DNA of 64,000 bases from an uncultured Opitutales bacterium. GTDB taxonomy: Bacteria > Verrucomicrobiota > Verrucomicrobiia > Opitutales > Intestinicryptomonadaceae. Under the pieces are notes generated by a model, which did no database searches, was not told where the DNA came from, and was given only the letters and a program-made list of their open reading frames with translations. The position numbers and the translations under genes were made by a program. The stretch covers positions 62,001 through 126,000 of the forward strand of contig URAK01000004.1 in the NCBI GenBank assembly GCA_900545705.1, in the 5' to 3' direction. The number at the start of each line of letters is the position of its first letter. Position 1 is the first letter of the stretch. This document shows, in pieces, positions 43,199 through 51,636 of this stretch.

Positions 43199-44298
43199 TA
43201 TCTGAGTTTGAGGGTTGCCAGCCCCGCCAAGGCGAAGATTAGCGACAAAATCCAAAAGCGTATAACGACTTTCGTCTCCTTCCACCCCAAAATCTCAAAA
43301 TGGTGGTGTATGGGCGACATCAAAAAAATTCTCTTCTTTGTCGTTTTGTACGACGCCACTTGCATAATGACGCTCATGGCCTCCATGACAAATACTCCTC
43401 CTACTATAACAAGTGTAAACGGCTGAAGCGACATAAAGGCGATTATACCGATAAGCCCGCCGAGGGCGAGCGATCCCGTATCTCCCATAAAGACTTCAGC
43501 GGGGTGGGCGTTGTACCAAAGAAACGCCATTGACGCCCCAAGGAGCGCGCAGCAAACGACGGTCATTTCTCCAGAGCCCGGAATATAGCGCAAAAAAAGG
43601 TATTCCGCCGCGATGGAGTTGCCGGCGACGTATGTGAAAACGCCGTACGCGAGCGTTGCGGATATGGTGCAGCCTATCGCCAGCCCGTCGATGCCGTCTG
43701 TAAGATTTATTGCGTTGCTGGATCCTGCAAGCACGAAGAACAGAAAAATAACCATGAACCACAGCGGCATGCAGGCTACTATTGGATACTTCATAAAAGG
43801 TATCCATAGTTCGCGCATAATTTGGGAATAGTCGGCTGATGCGCACAATATTGCCACGGCTGCCAAGGTAGTTGCCCCCTGCACGGCGAGTTTCAGCTTT
43901 CCCGAAACGCCTTTGGGATTTTTTTTGACGATTTTAAGATAGTCGTCGGCGAATCCGAGCGCAGTCAGGCAGACGTACACGAACAGCGCTGTCACAACGA
44001 GGGCGTTTAAGCGCGCGAAAAGAATAGTGGACACGAATACGGAGGCGAAAATTATAATTCCACCCATAGTCGGCGTGCCCTTTTTCGATTCGTGAAGCTC
44101 GGCGAGTTTACCGACTTCCTCCTTTGTCCTAAAACTCTGCCCGAACTTTATCTTGTGTAGTATTTCTATTATGCGCGGAGCCGAAAAAAAACCTATCGCA
44201 AACGCGACCGCCATTGCGCATGCGCATCGAAATGACAGGTATTTAAACAGGCGCAATGGTCCGAAATACGATTCATAGTCTGCAAGGTCGAAAAACAT
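43198..44298 (-). CDS. mraY: Phospho-N-acetylmuramoyl-pentapeptide transferase
   Basis: This ten-helix membrane enzyme moves phospho-MurNAc-pentapeptide to undecaprenyl phosphate, giving lipid I. It has 366 residues. GTPTMGGIIIF, the Asp pair in LGFADDYLKI, NLTDGIDGLA and the HHHFE motif (SPIHHHFEILGW) are all present. It is coupled to murF upstream and murD downstream by overlapping start and stop codons. Confidence 0.97.
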   Translation of the reverse strand: MFFDLADYESYFGPLRLFKYLSFRCACAMAVAFAIGFFSAPRIIEILHKIKFGQSFRTKEEVGKLAELHESKKGTPTMGGIIIFASVFVSTILFARLNALVVTALFVYVCLTALGFADDYLKIVKKNPKGVSGKLKLAVQGATTLAAVAILCASADYSQIMRELWIPFMKYPIVACMPLWFMVIFLFFVLAGSSNAINLTDGIDGLAIGCTISATLAYGVFTYVAGNSIAAEYLFLRYIPGSGEMTVVCCALLGASMAFLWYNAHPAEVFMGDTGSLALGGLIGIIAFMSLQPFTLVIVGGVFVMEAMSVIMQVASYKTTKKRIFLMSPIHHHFEILGWKETKVVIRFWILSLIFALAGLATLKLR

Positions 44299-45929
44299 TA
44301 GATTGTCTCCCTTTCGTCTTCGTCGTCCTCAACGTCCTCTTCGTTTGAATCTTCGTTGTCTTCGCCGCTGTCTTCATCTTCGTCGCCGACTTCGTCCTCT
44401 TCTTCTCCATCTTCGCCGAATTTTTCGCAGGAGTCTTCTTCCGGGGGTTCTTCTTCGCTTTCCTCTATTTCCCCTGGGGCGTCGGAGTCTTGCTGGGCCT
44501 GGATTTTATCCGCCTCACTCTGCGCGTCTTGCTTGTTTTCGCTCAACAGTGCGGCAACTTCATCTGGAAGCAGCTTTTCAAGCTCGCAAACGCGGCTGCC
44601 TTTTATAAATACCGATCCCTCGAACGCCGCTACGCTGCTTTTCGCAGACTCGGCGTTTCCAAACACCTCTATCGCGCTTTCCGGCCACTGGTTTTCAGTC
44701 ATTCCAAGCTTGTATATCTGGGCGTTTTCCCCGACGAGAATCGCCTTGTCGCCTTCGCGGTAGGGAAGGTTGTAGCCAATTTCCTTGTGGTGCCTGTGGG
44801 TCGCGAGACCAAGCTCAGCCATCGAGCCGAGCACGAAGAGGCGCGGCATTGAATTGTCGGAAATTTTTATAAAATGGGCGAGGGCGTCTTTCATGGACGT
44901 GGGCGACGCATTGTAGCAGTCGGCGTAGTACGACGAATTTCCGGCTTTTACCGTCATTCCGCGCATCGGCAGGGGCGCGAAAGTTTCGGCTACCGCCGCT
45001 ATTTGCTCCTCCTTTGTTCCGAGCATAAGAGCCGCCGCTATCGCAAGCAGGGAATTTTCGACCATGCCCTGGGTCATTTTCCCGACTTCAAAGAAGTATT
45101 CGTTTCCTCCTTCAATGCACATGTCTATGCCGATATTTTCCCCGCACTCAGAAAGCGAATACCTGAATACGAGATCCGCCTTTACATCGGGGGCGTCCGA
45201 TTTAACTACGACAGCCTTTCGGCATTTAAGTTCCTCGAAGGATTTCCAGCTTAAAAGGTTTGAGTGCATCAGGCACCAACCGCCGTTTGAAACATGGGCT
45301 GGGAGAATTGCCTTTTCTTTCGCAACGTTTGATATCTCGCCAAATTTTTCAAGATGCGCAAGCCCGACATTTGTGATTATCGCTATGTCGGGCGATATTA
45401 TCTCGGCGAGCTCTTTCATTTGGCCGGGGCCGCCGACGCCAGCTTCTATTATTGCGCACTGGTTCTGCCTGAGGTCTATCTTTGTGACAGTCAGGGGAAC
45501 GCCGATTTCATTGTTGTAATTTTTCTGCGTGACGAGCGGATTTTTCCACGCGACAAGGCGTGCGAGCATCTCCTTTGTAGAGGTCTTCCCGCACGAACCC
45601 GTTATCCCTACTACTGGATTTTCAAAACGCAGCCTGTGGAACTTGGCTATTGTCTGCAAGGCGCTTAGGGGGTCGCTCACGACGAGCACCGGCACGGATA
45701 TATCAAGCGGCCTGTCGGCGATTACAGCGCTTGCGCCGTTGTCGACGGCATCTTGGGCAAAATCGCATCCATCGCGCGCTCCTTTTAGCGCGACAAAAGC
45801 AAAATCTTTTTCCATATTCCTGCTGTCGGTCGAGAAACCGCGTATATCGGTTTTCTTTGCGGAATCGGAGGGCATTTTCCACTCTCCGCCCGTCCATAGC
45901 TTTAAGTCGTCAAACTTGTAAAACGGCAT
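44298..45929 (-). CDS. murF: UDP-MurNAc-tripeptide--D-Ala-D-Ala ligase with acidic C-terminal tail
   Basis: This ligase adds D-Ala-D-Ala to the stem peptide. The ATP loop GITGSCGKTSTKEM, NNEIGVPLT and YNASPTSMKDAL are typical. The catalytic protein ends near residue 466. About 77 extra residues follow, dominated by Asp and Glu (for example EEPPEEDSCEKFGEDGEEED), encoded by a low-complexity tract of GAA/GAC-like codons (44301-44530). Such a tail is not part of the MurF family. It is in frame and precedes the mraY start with a one-base overlap; repeat slippage may make its length variable. Confidence 0.93.
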   Translation of the reverse strand: MPFYKFDDLKLWTGGEWKMPSDSAKKTDIRGFSTDSRNMEKDFAFVALKGARDGCDFAQDAVDNGASAVIADRPLDISVPVLVVSDPLSALQTIAKFHRLRFENPVVGITGSCGKTSTKEMLARLVAWKNPLVTQKNYNNEIGVPLTVTKIDLRQNQCAIIEAGVGGPGQMKELAEIISPDIAIITNVGLAHLEKFGEISNVAKEKAILPAHVSNGGWCLMHSNLLSWKSFEELKCRKAVVVKSDAPDVKADLVFRYSLSECGENIGIDMCIEGGNEYFFEVGKMTQGMVENSLLAIAAALMLGTKEEQIAAVAETFAPLPMRGMTVKAGNSSYYADCYNASPTSMKDALAHFIKISDNSMPRLFVLGSMAELGLATHRHHKEIGYNLPYREGDKAILVGENAQIYKLGMTENQWPESAIEVFGNAESAKSSVAAFEGSVFIKGSRVCELEKLLPDEVAALLSENKQDAQSEADKIQAQQDSDAPGEIEESEEEPPEEDSCEKFGEDGEEEDEVGDEDEDSGEDNEDSNEEDVEDDEDERETI

Positions 45930-45932
45930 AAT

Positions 45933-47510
45933 TTATATGAGTCCTTTAAGGTTGAGGAGTTCTTCCGATACGCGTTTGTCGTCAAACGGAATTATTGTGT
46001 CTCCGAGTTCTTGGAAAGTTTCGTGCCCTTTGCCGGCGATTAAAATGCAGTCGCCTTTTGCGGCACAGTCTATTGCGAGGTTTATTGCGCGGCGCCTGTC
46101 TTCGACAAACGCTATGCGCGACGGATCTACCACTCCCTTTTTCATGTCGTCGAAAATCTGCGAGAGCGGTTCGCCCCTAGGATTGTCGGAGGTTGCCCAC
46201 GCAATGTCGGCGTATTCTTGAACGACCCTCGTCATCTTTTCTCTCTTTGATCTGTCACGTTTTCCGCCGCAGCCGAAAACTACAAGAAGCCTGTTCTTTA
46301 CGACTTTCCTGAGCATTGATAGGCCATTTTTTAGGGCATCGTCCGTATGGGCGTAGTCGACAAATATATCGAAGTCCGCAGGGCTGTTGACCTTCTGCAT
46401 TCTGCCGGGGACGCCGCGGAAACTTTTAAGTGTTTCAACGGCTTTTTGGACGTCCATATGGGCAGCATAAATCATGGCCAGAGCCGCAAGCGCGTTTGAT
46501 ACATTGTAGTGCCCTGGCATTTTCAGCGAAGCCTCGGCTCTCCCGCCCGGCCACACGACGGTAAATTCGGAAACACCGGGCATAAGCTTTAGATTCTCCG
46601 CGCGGATATCTGCGTCGGCCGATTCAATGCCGAATGATACGAGGCGCACAGAGGGGTCGAGCCGTTCGGCAATCTTTCTGCCGTATGGGTCGTCAAAATT
46701 TATTACGGCATTTTTGGGAAGAGATCCAAGTCCGCCGGTAAACATCGAGGCTTTTGTCTCGAAATAGGATTCCATGGTTTTGTGGTAGTCCATGTGGTCC
46801 TGGGTGAGGTTTAAAAAGCATGCGCAGTCGAGGTGAATGCCCTTTGCTCGCTTTTGGGATATGGAGTGCGAACTTATTTCCATCGCGACCGCCTTGCATG
46901 AGCAGTTGCGCATCTGGTTTAGCATTGCGTGAAGCTCGAGGGCGTCGGGGGTTGTGCGGCTTGCGGGCAGGCACCTGCCGCCGAGGTCGTAGTGTATCGT
47001 GCCGATGATTCCGCATTTTTCGGACGATGCGTTCAAGATGGATTGCAGCATCCACGTGACGCTCGTTTTCCCGTTCGTGCCTGTGACACCGAAAGTTTTT
47101 AGAGATTCGTCCGGATTTGAATAAAAACTTTTTGCGGCGGCCGGAAGGGCTTCGTGTATGTCGGCAACTTGTATCCATACGGCCGGAAAATACTTGGGGC
47201 AGGGCTTCTCCGAAACGACCGCGACCGCGCCCCTGTGCGCCGCCTCTTCGACGTATATGTTGCCGTCGGTTGTGAATCCGCTTACGGCAAAAAAAGCTGA
47301 CGCAGGTGCGACCCTGCGGCTGTCGGCTATGAGGCTCTTTATTTCCGCGGATTTGTCGCCGCTGATTTTTATGGCGTTTACTGCTTTGGCAAGGTCGTCG
47401 GCCGTGTAGGCCGGCCTTCCGCCCTCGTCGCCCGTAAAGGCGAGCGCGCCGAATCTGTTGCGCGCCCCGCAGAGGCAAATCAAACTGTCTAAATTAGAAA
47501 ATCCTATCAT
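45933..47510 (-). CDS. murE: UDP-MurNAc-L-Ala-D-Glu--meso-diaminopimelate ligase
   Basis: This Mur ligase adds the third stem residue. The ATP loop is GVTGTNGKTSVTWM. The DNPR motif (SDNPRGEPL) points to meso-diaminopimelate and not lysine as the added residue. It has 525 residues, a little longer than the usual 490-500 because of about 30 extra N-terminal residues. GKGHETFQELG near the end is also typical. It lies 4 bp downstream of ftsI and 3 bp upstream of murF. Confidence 0.96.
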   Translation of the reverse strand: MIGFSNLDSLICLCGARNRFGALAFTGDEGGRPAYTADDLAKAVNAIKISGDKSAEIKSLIADSRRVAPASAFFAVSGFTTDGNIYVEEAAHRGAVAVVSEKPCPKYFPAVWIQVADIHEALPAAAKSFYSNPDESLKTFGVTGTNGKTSVTWMLQSILNASSEKCGIIGTIHYDLGGRCLPASRTTPDALELHAMLNQMRNCSCKAVAMEISSHSISQKRAKGIHLDCACFLNLTQDHMDYHKTMESYFETKASMFTGGLGSLPKNAVINFDDPYGRKIAERLDPSVRLVSFGIESADADIRAENLKLMPGVSEFTVVWPGGRAEASLKMPGHYNVSNALAALAMIYAAHMDVQKAVETLKSFRGVPGRMQKVNSPADFDIFVDYAHTDDALKNGLSMLRKVVKNRLLVVFGCGGKRDRSKREKMTRVVQEYADIAWATSDNPRGEPLSQIFDDMKKGVVDPSRIAFVEDRRRAINLAIDCAAKGDCILIAGKGHETFQELGDTIIPFDDKRVSEELLNLKGLI

Positions 47511-47514
47511 AAAT

Positions 47515-49293
47515 TTACATGCTCTTCCAAGCTACCTTTTTTTCAAAATCTTCGTCGCTTTGTATTCCGAGATATTTTGCCGCCTGCTCGCCAAGCTCCT
47601 TAAACGCCGGCGCAGCGACAACCCCGCCGTAGCCTATTCCGTTTAATTTAGGGGAGTCCACCACGACAGTTATCACGAGCCTCGGCCGCTGCGCTGGGAA
47701 AAATCCCGTGAATGATGCGACATGCTTTTTATTGCTGTACGCTCCGTTTACTATTTTTTGCGACGTGCCGGTTTTGCCGGCCACTTTAAATCCCTTTATT
47801 TGCGCCCGTCTTGCGGTTCCGGTATCGCTTACAACATCTGTGAGCATTTCTCCCATTAGAGCCGCTATTTTTGAGGATATCACGCGCCTTACTGCTTTCG
47901 GGGCATAAACAATTTTGGTATTCCCAGAGGCGTCGTAAATCCTTCTTACAAGTTGCGGCTGCATGTATATGCCCTGATTTGCTATTACGCTCATTGCGCA
48001 GTGTACTTGGAGGGGAGTAGCCGCAACTGCGTGGCCCATCGGAAGGCGTGTAATCGTAAGCCCGTCCCATTCGGAAACCTTGTGGAGGGTTCCGGAAATT
48101 TCCCCGATAAGCCCTATGCCCGTTTTTTTACCATAGCCGAACGCGCTTGCGTAATCGTACAAATTTTTTTCCCCGAGAAGCATTCCCAACTGCGCCGAAC
48201 CTTTATTGCTGCTTTTCTTTACAATGTCGCGCACGGTTAAAACGCCCATTGCATGCGCCTCTTTGGGGAGCTTTAATGATTTGCCTTTATATACTGCGCT
48301 CGGGGCGTTGCAGTCGAACTTGTCTTCGGGCCCGACTATCCCCTCGTTGAGCGCGCCGGAGACGGGTACTATTTTAAATGTCGAGCCAGGTTCGTATTGG
48401 TCGGAAATGGCGCGGTTACGCATGGCGTCCTGACCTGATTTGTTAAAGTCATTCGGGTCGAAATCGGGGTAGCTTGCCATGGCGATTATGTATCCTGTAG
48501 ATGGATCGCTGACTATTATGGTTGCGAAGTCCGGATTGTATTCGCCGGCTAACTTAGCAAGCTGCTTTTGAGCCATTTCCTGAATTATGGTGTCTATTGT
48601 CAACTGCACATTCAGCCCGTCGGTCTGCTTTACTTTTCTTTCCCGGAATTCGGGCCGCTCGCGTCTTCTTCCGTCGCGTTCGGTTTCTATCCAGCCGTCT
48701 TGCCCGCGCAGATAAAAGTCAAATTGGTTTTCTATGCCTGTCACGGGGGTAAATTCGCGGTTGACAAAACCTACGACGTGTGAGGCAAGTTTCCCGAGAG
48801 GATATGTGCGCACATATTTGCGGTTGCCGTAAATGCCCTTTATTTTAAATGATAGTATTCTGTCATATACAGGCTCTGTAACGGAGTCCGCTATTTTCTC
48901 CCAGCGCTTCGGGGCTGAATTTTTGGGGGAACATTTTTCGATGAGAATTTTTTCGTCCATCGAAAGAAGTGCAGCCACCATTTTCAGCTTTTTTATGTTT
49001 TCCGGCGTGGGCTTGAAATCAATCTGGTCTACTCCAAGGTCTATGAGTGGGCGGCTTGTCGCGACAATATTTCCGCGCGAGTCCGTAATATTTCCCCGGC
49101 GGGCTTTTATTATATCAAAACGATCGCGGGCTTTCTCTGCGACTTGGAGGCTTTCAGGTCCCCTTATAACATGCAAATAGTAGAGTCTTGCTGCTACGGC
49201 GCAAAAAATGAATGCAATTACCCCCGCCACCAGGAAGAATCTCCACGGGACTATGAAAATTGCCGACGCCGACGTATGCTTACTTCTCTTCAT
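47515..49293 (-). CDS. ftsI: Septal peptidoglycan transpeptidase FtsI (PBP3)
   Basis: This class B penicillin-binding protein crosslinks septal peptidoglycan with FtsW. It has 592 residues and a single N-terminal anchor (about 14-38). The dimerisation domain is followed by the transpeptidase, with SxxK in YEPGSTFKIV, SSN in VKKSSNKGSAQ and KTGTS in VAGKTGTSQKIV. No PASTA domain is present. It overlaps the FtsL-like gene by four bases. Confidence 0.95.
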   Translation of the reverse strand: MKRSKHTSASAIFIVPWRFFLVAGVIAFIFCAVAARLYYLHVIRGPESLQVAEKARDRFDIIKARRGNITDSRGNIVATSRPLIDLGVDQIDFKPTPENIKKLKMVAALLSMDEKILIEKCSPKNSAPKRWEKIADSVTEPVYDRILSFKIKGIYGNRKYVRTYPLGKLASHVVGFVNREFTPVTGIENQFDFYLRGQDGWIETERDGRRRERPEFRERKVKQTDGLNVQLTIDTIIQEMAQKQLAKLAGEYNPDFATIIVSDPSTGYIIAMASYPDFDPNDFNKSGQDAMRNRAISDQYEPGSTFKIVPVSGALNEGIVGPEDKFDCNAPSAVYKGKSLKLPKEAHAMGVLTVRDIVKKSSNKGSAQLGMLLGEKNLYDYASAFGYGKKTGIGLIGEISGTLHKVSEWDGLTITRLPMGHAVAATPLQVHCAMSVIANQGIYMQPQLVRRIYDASGNTKIVYAPKAVRRVISSKIAALMGEMLTDVVSDTGTARRAQIKGFKVAGKTGTSQKIVNGAYSNKKHVASFTGFFPAQRPRLVITVVVDSPKLNGIGYGGVVAAPAFKELGEQAAKYLGIQSDEDFEKKVAWKSM

Positions 49294-49652
49294 TGCTTAG
49301 AAGTTTCCTCTGGTGTCTTAAAAGAAAGCACTCCGCTGCCTTTAAGTTCGACTCTTCCTCCGCGGAAATTCTCATACGCCCAAACAACCCCGCTGTTCGA
49401 GGGCTGCACGAGGATATTGCCCGCGCGCGCGGACAAATGCGCGGGGCTTTCCTGCCTGGCAATTTTTACGGACAGCTCCTCATTTTCGCGCCGCAATCGA
49501 GAAATATCCTGCTCGTTAAGGCGTATCTCATTGGCGATTTCCACCTTGTTCTGGCGCTCGATGGAAATGCAAAACGCGCCTGCGCCACCCGTAAATACGA
49601 GTGCAGTGAATAGGGCGATTATTATTTTCTTTTCAGTCGAGGTGTCGCTCAT
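49290..49652 (-). CDS. ftsL: FtsL-like division protein
   Basis: This 120-residue bitopic protein has a short cytoplasmic N-terminus, one helix at about 9-28, and a heptad-patterned coiled coil at about 35-68 (ANEIRLNEQDISRLRRENEE). A short periplasmic tail follows. Sequence identity in FtsL is too low for recognition on its own; the call rests on topology and the position between rsmH and ftsI. It overlaps ftsI by ATGA. Confidence 0.75.
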   Translation of the reverse strand: MSDTSTEKKIIIALFTALVFTGGAGAFCISIERQNKVEIANEIRLNEQDISRLRRENEELSVKIARQESPAHLSARAGNILVQPSNSGVVWAYENFRGGRVELKGSGVLSFKTPEETSKQ

Positions 49653-49656
49653 GGGG

Positions 49657-50607
49657 TTAGTCCTTTTTTATAGCGCGCAGTTTTGCGCTGCGGCTTCTTG
49701 GATTTTCGGCGGTTTCGCTCTCCGAGGGGAGGACGGGTTTGCGGGTGAGAATTGTGGCAAGCTTTATCCTGTCTTGAACAGATGAATGGTCGTGCCTGTC
49801 TTCAGGCCGCCCCGCCATTTTTTTGAAAAATTTTTTGACAATCCTGTCTTCGAGCGAATGAAAGCTTATTGCGGCGAGCACTCCGCCTTTGCAGAGCAAT
49901 TCGAATGCTTCTGGCAGGGCGCGCTCGATTTCTCCCAATTCGTCGTTTACAGCAATCCTAAGTGCCTGAAATACGAGAGTTGCCGGGTGTATTTTCCCGC
50001 GCGGGGTAGAAGGAGAAATCTTTTCGACAGTTTCGGCGAGGTCGCGCGTTGTGGAAATTTTCCCCGCATCGGCGGCGGCTTTCACTGCGCGCGCAAGTTT
50101 TGAAAAATTTGGTATTTCGGCGTATTCGCGGAAGATTTTAGCGAGCTCTATTTCCGAGAGCGAATTTATCAAGTCGAGCGCCGTTTGGCCTTCGGAGGAA
50201 TCCATGCGCATATCGAGGGGGCCATCCCTCATAAAGGAGAATCCGCGCGAAGCCTCGTCAAGTTGGAAGGAGGATACGCCGAAATCGAATAGTATTCCGG
50301 CGTATCCTTTATCGGTTTGTAGTTTGCAAATTTCCGAGAAATTCGCGCGGATAAAATTGAAGCGTTCCGGAAATATTTTTTTTAGCTCTGCGGCGCGCTC
50401 TGCTGCGGCTGGATCGCGGTCAACTGCGGTCACCCGGCAGTTTGCGCTTTCAAGTATTGCCCGCGAATGTCCTCCGCCCCCGAAAGTGCAATCCAGATAA
50501 TCCATTCCGTCTTTTGGCGACAAAATGGCGACAGCTTCCTTCAACATCACGGGGTAGTGCCCGCGATGTTCAACGTTTTTTAGGCAGCTGTCATATTCGG
50601 TAAGCAT
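49657..50607 (-). CDS. rsmH: 16S rRNA m4C1402 methyltransferase
   Basis: RsmH (MraW) methylates N4 of C1402 in 16S rRNA. It has 316 residues. YLDCTFGGGGHSRAIL is the SAM-binding motif, and FDFGVSSFQLDEASRGFSF with GPLDMRMD is the family signature. SFHSLEDRIVKKFF sits near the C-terminus. It is the second gene of the dcw cluster, 124 bp downstream of mraZ. Confidence 0.97.
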   Translation of the reverse strand: MLTEYDSCLKNVEHRGHYPVMLKEAVAILSPKDGMDYLDCTFGGGGHSRAILESANCRVTAVDRDPAAAERAAELKKIFPERFNFIRANFSEICKLQTDKGYAGILFDFGVSSFQLDEASRGFSFMRDGPLDMRMDSSEGQTALDLINSLSEIELAKIFREYAEIPNFSKLARAVKAAADAGKISTTRDLAETVEKISPSTPRGKIHPATLVFQALRIAVNDELGEIERALPEAFELLCKGGVLAAISFHSLEDRIVKKFFKKMAGRPEDRHDHSSVQDRIKLATILTRKPVLPSESETAENPRSRSAKLRAIKKD

Positions 50608-50731
50608 CTATATGTATTGAAATTTTCCTTTTTGCTTTATTTGCGGCGGTCCAAGCGATTGGGAAAAATTTGCCGATGTGAACAAAGTTCTGAATGTGGT
50701 TTTTCTCTTGGCTTGGAATATTCATAAGTTT

Positions 50732-51193
50732 TTATAGGCCGAGTTCTTCAAGCAACGCGATTTCGTCCTGCTCGGAGCTTTCACCGAGCCATTTTTCGCG
50801 CGCTTTCGGATCCCAAATTTCAAAAGTCGCCCCCATTCCGACAAGGCATACGTCTTTGTTTATTCCCACGTGCGAGAGAATAGTCTCTCCGAGCATGATT
50901 CGACCTTGTTTGTCGCAACCGAATGTGCAGCTTTTGCTTAGGAATTTTGAAAGAGCTTTGCGCTTGGCGGGGTTGGCCATGCTTATTTTTGAAATTTTAG
51001 AATGCAAATCGGCAATCATTTGTGGCGGCATGACTGAAATCGAACCGTAAGTTGTTGGTATCGCAAGGTATGAATTCTCAGCCTCGTCTCCTTTGAATCT
51101 CCACTTGGCGGGTATGGTGACGCGCCTTTTTTCGTCGAGTTGTTTGGAAAACTCGCCGGCGTAGAAATTTGGTTCTTGGAGAAGTTCGGGCAT
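50732..51193 (-). CDS. mraZ: Transcriptional regulator MraZ
   Basis: This 153-residue AbrB-like DNA-binding protein has two swapped-hairpin repeats: GEFSKQLDEKRRVTIPAKWR and, later, TFGCDKQGRIMLGETI. MraZ represses the dcw operon by binding direct repeats in its own promoter, and four such repeats are visible just upstream. The start is ATG 51193; a GTG at 51232 would place the start inside the operator and is rejected. It is the first gene of the cluster. Confidence 0.92.
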   Translation of the reverse strand: MPELLQEPNFYAGEFSKQLDEKRRVTIPAKWRFKGDEAENSYLAIPTTYGSISVMPPQMIADLHSKISKISMANPAKRKALSKFLSKSCTFGCDKQGRIMLGETILSHVGINKDVCLVGMGATFEIWDPKAREKWLGESSEQDEIALLEELGL

Positions 51194-51203
51194 GCTTTTA
51201 TTT

Positions 51204-51248
51204 TTTTGCCATTTTCCTCCATTTTTGCCCACTTTCCACCACTGTCAA
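51204..51248 (-). promoter_or_regulatory. MraZ operator (four 10-bp direct repeats) with a -35 box
   Basis: On the minus strand four repeats follow each other without gaps: AGTGGTGGAA (51243-51234), AGTGGGCAAA (51233-51224), AATGGAGGAA (51223-51214) and AATGGCAAAA (51213-51204). The shared core is A-R-TGG at a 10-bp period, as known for MraZ boxes. TTGACA (51248-51243) abuts the first repeat, so bound MraZ would cover the promoter. Confidence 0.8.
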
Positions 51249-51636
51249 CTATATTTTTTGCTTTTTTTGAAACTTGCGGTATTTTTGTAAGGTGCGTTTA
51301 GTTTGGAATTTTAGAAAAAAAACAGCTTTTTTTTGACGGATTTTGAGAAAGAAGGGGCAGAGAATGGGAAAGTCCGCAAAAAATGGATTAAAAATGCGGG
51401 TAGTTTAAATAGCTTTTAAAAATATAAGATCTTAATGTAATGGCGGGGTTGGAAATGCGGAAAAATGAACGAAAAAAATTTTAGGCAATTAGAGTCAGTG
51501 GAGAGTGTGGGGGGATAAAACAAACTCAAAAGAGGATAAATTAAAAATGTAAACTTTTGCGGGCGTGGGAATGGGATAAGGAAAATTGTAATATATAATT
51601 ATTGACTTAAAAATCCCCAGTTGTAGAAAAAATTAT
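51249..51636. other. AT-rich divergent intergenic region
   Basis: This region lies between mraZ (minus) and the PEP-CTERM gene (plus). It is AT-rich and has no gene. A TATAGT (minus, 51253-51248) and a TTGACT (plus, near 51603) are possible promoter parts for the two directions, but no complete pair stands out. Nothing else is recognisable. Confidence 0.5.
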
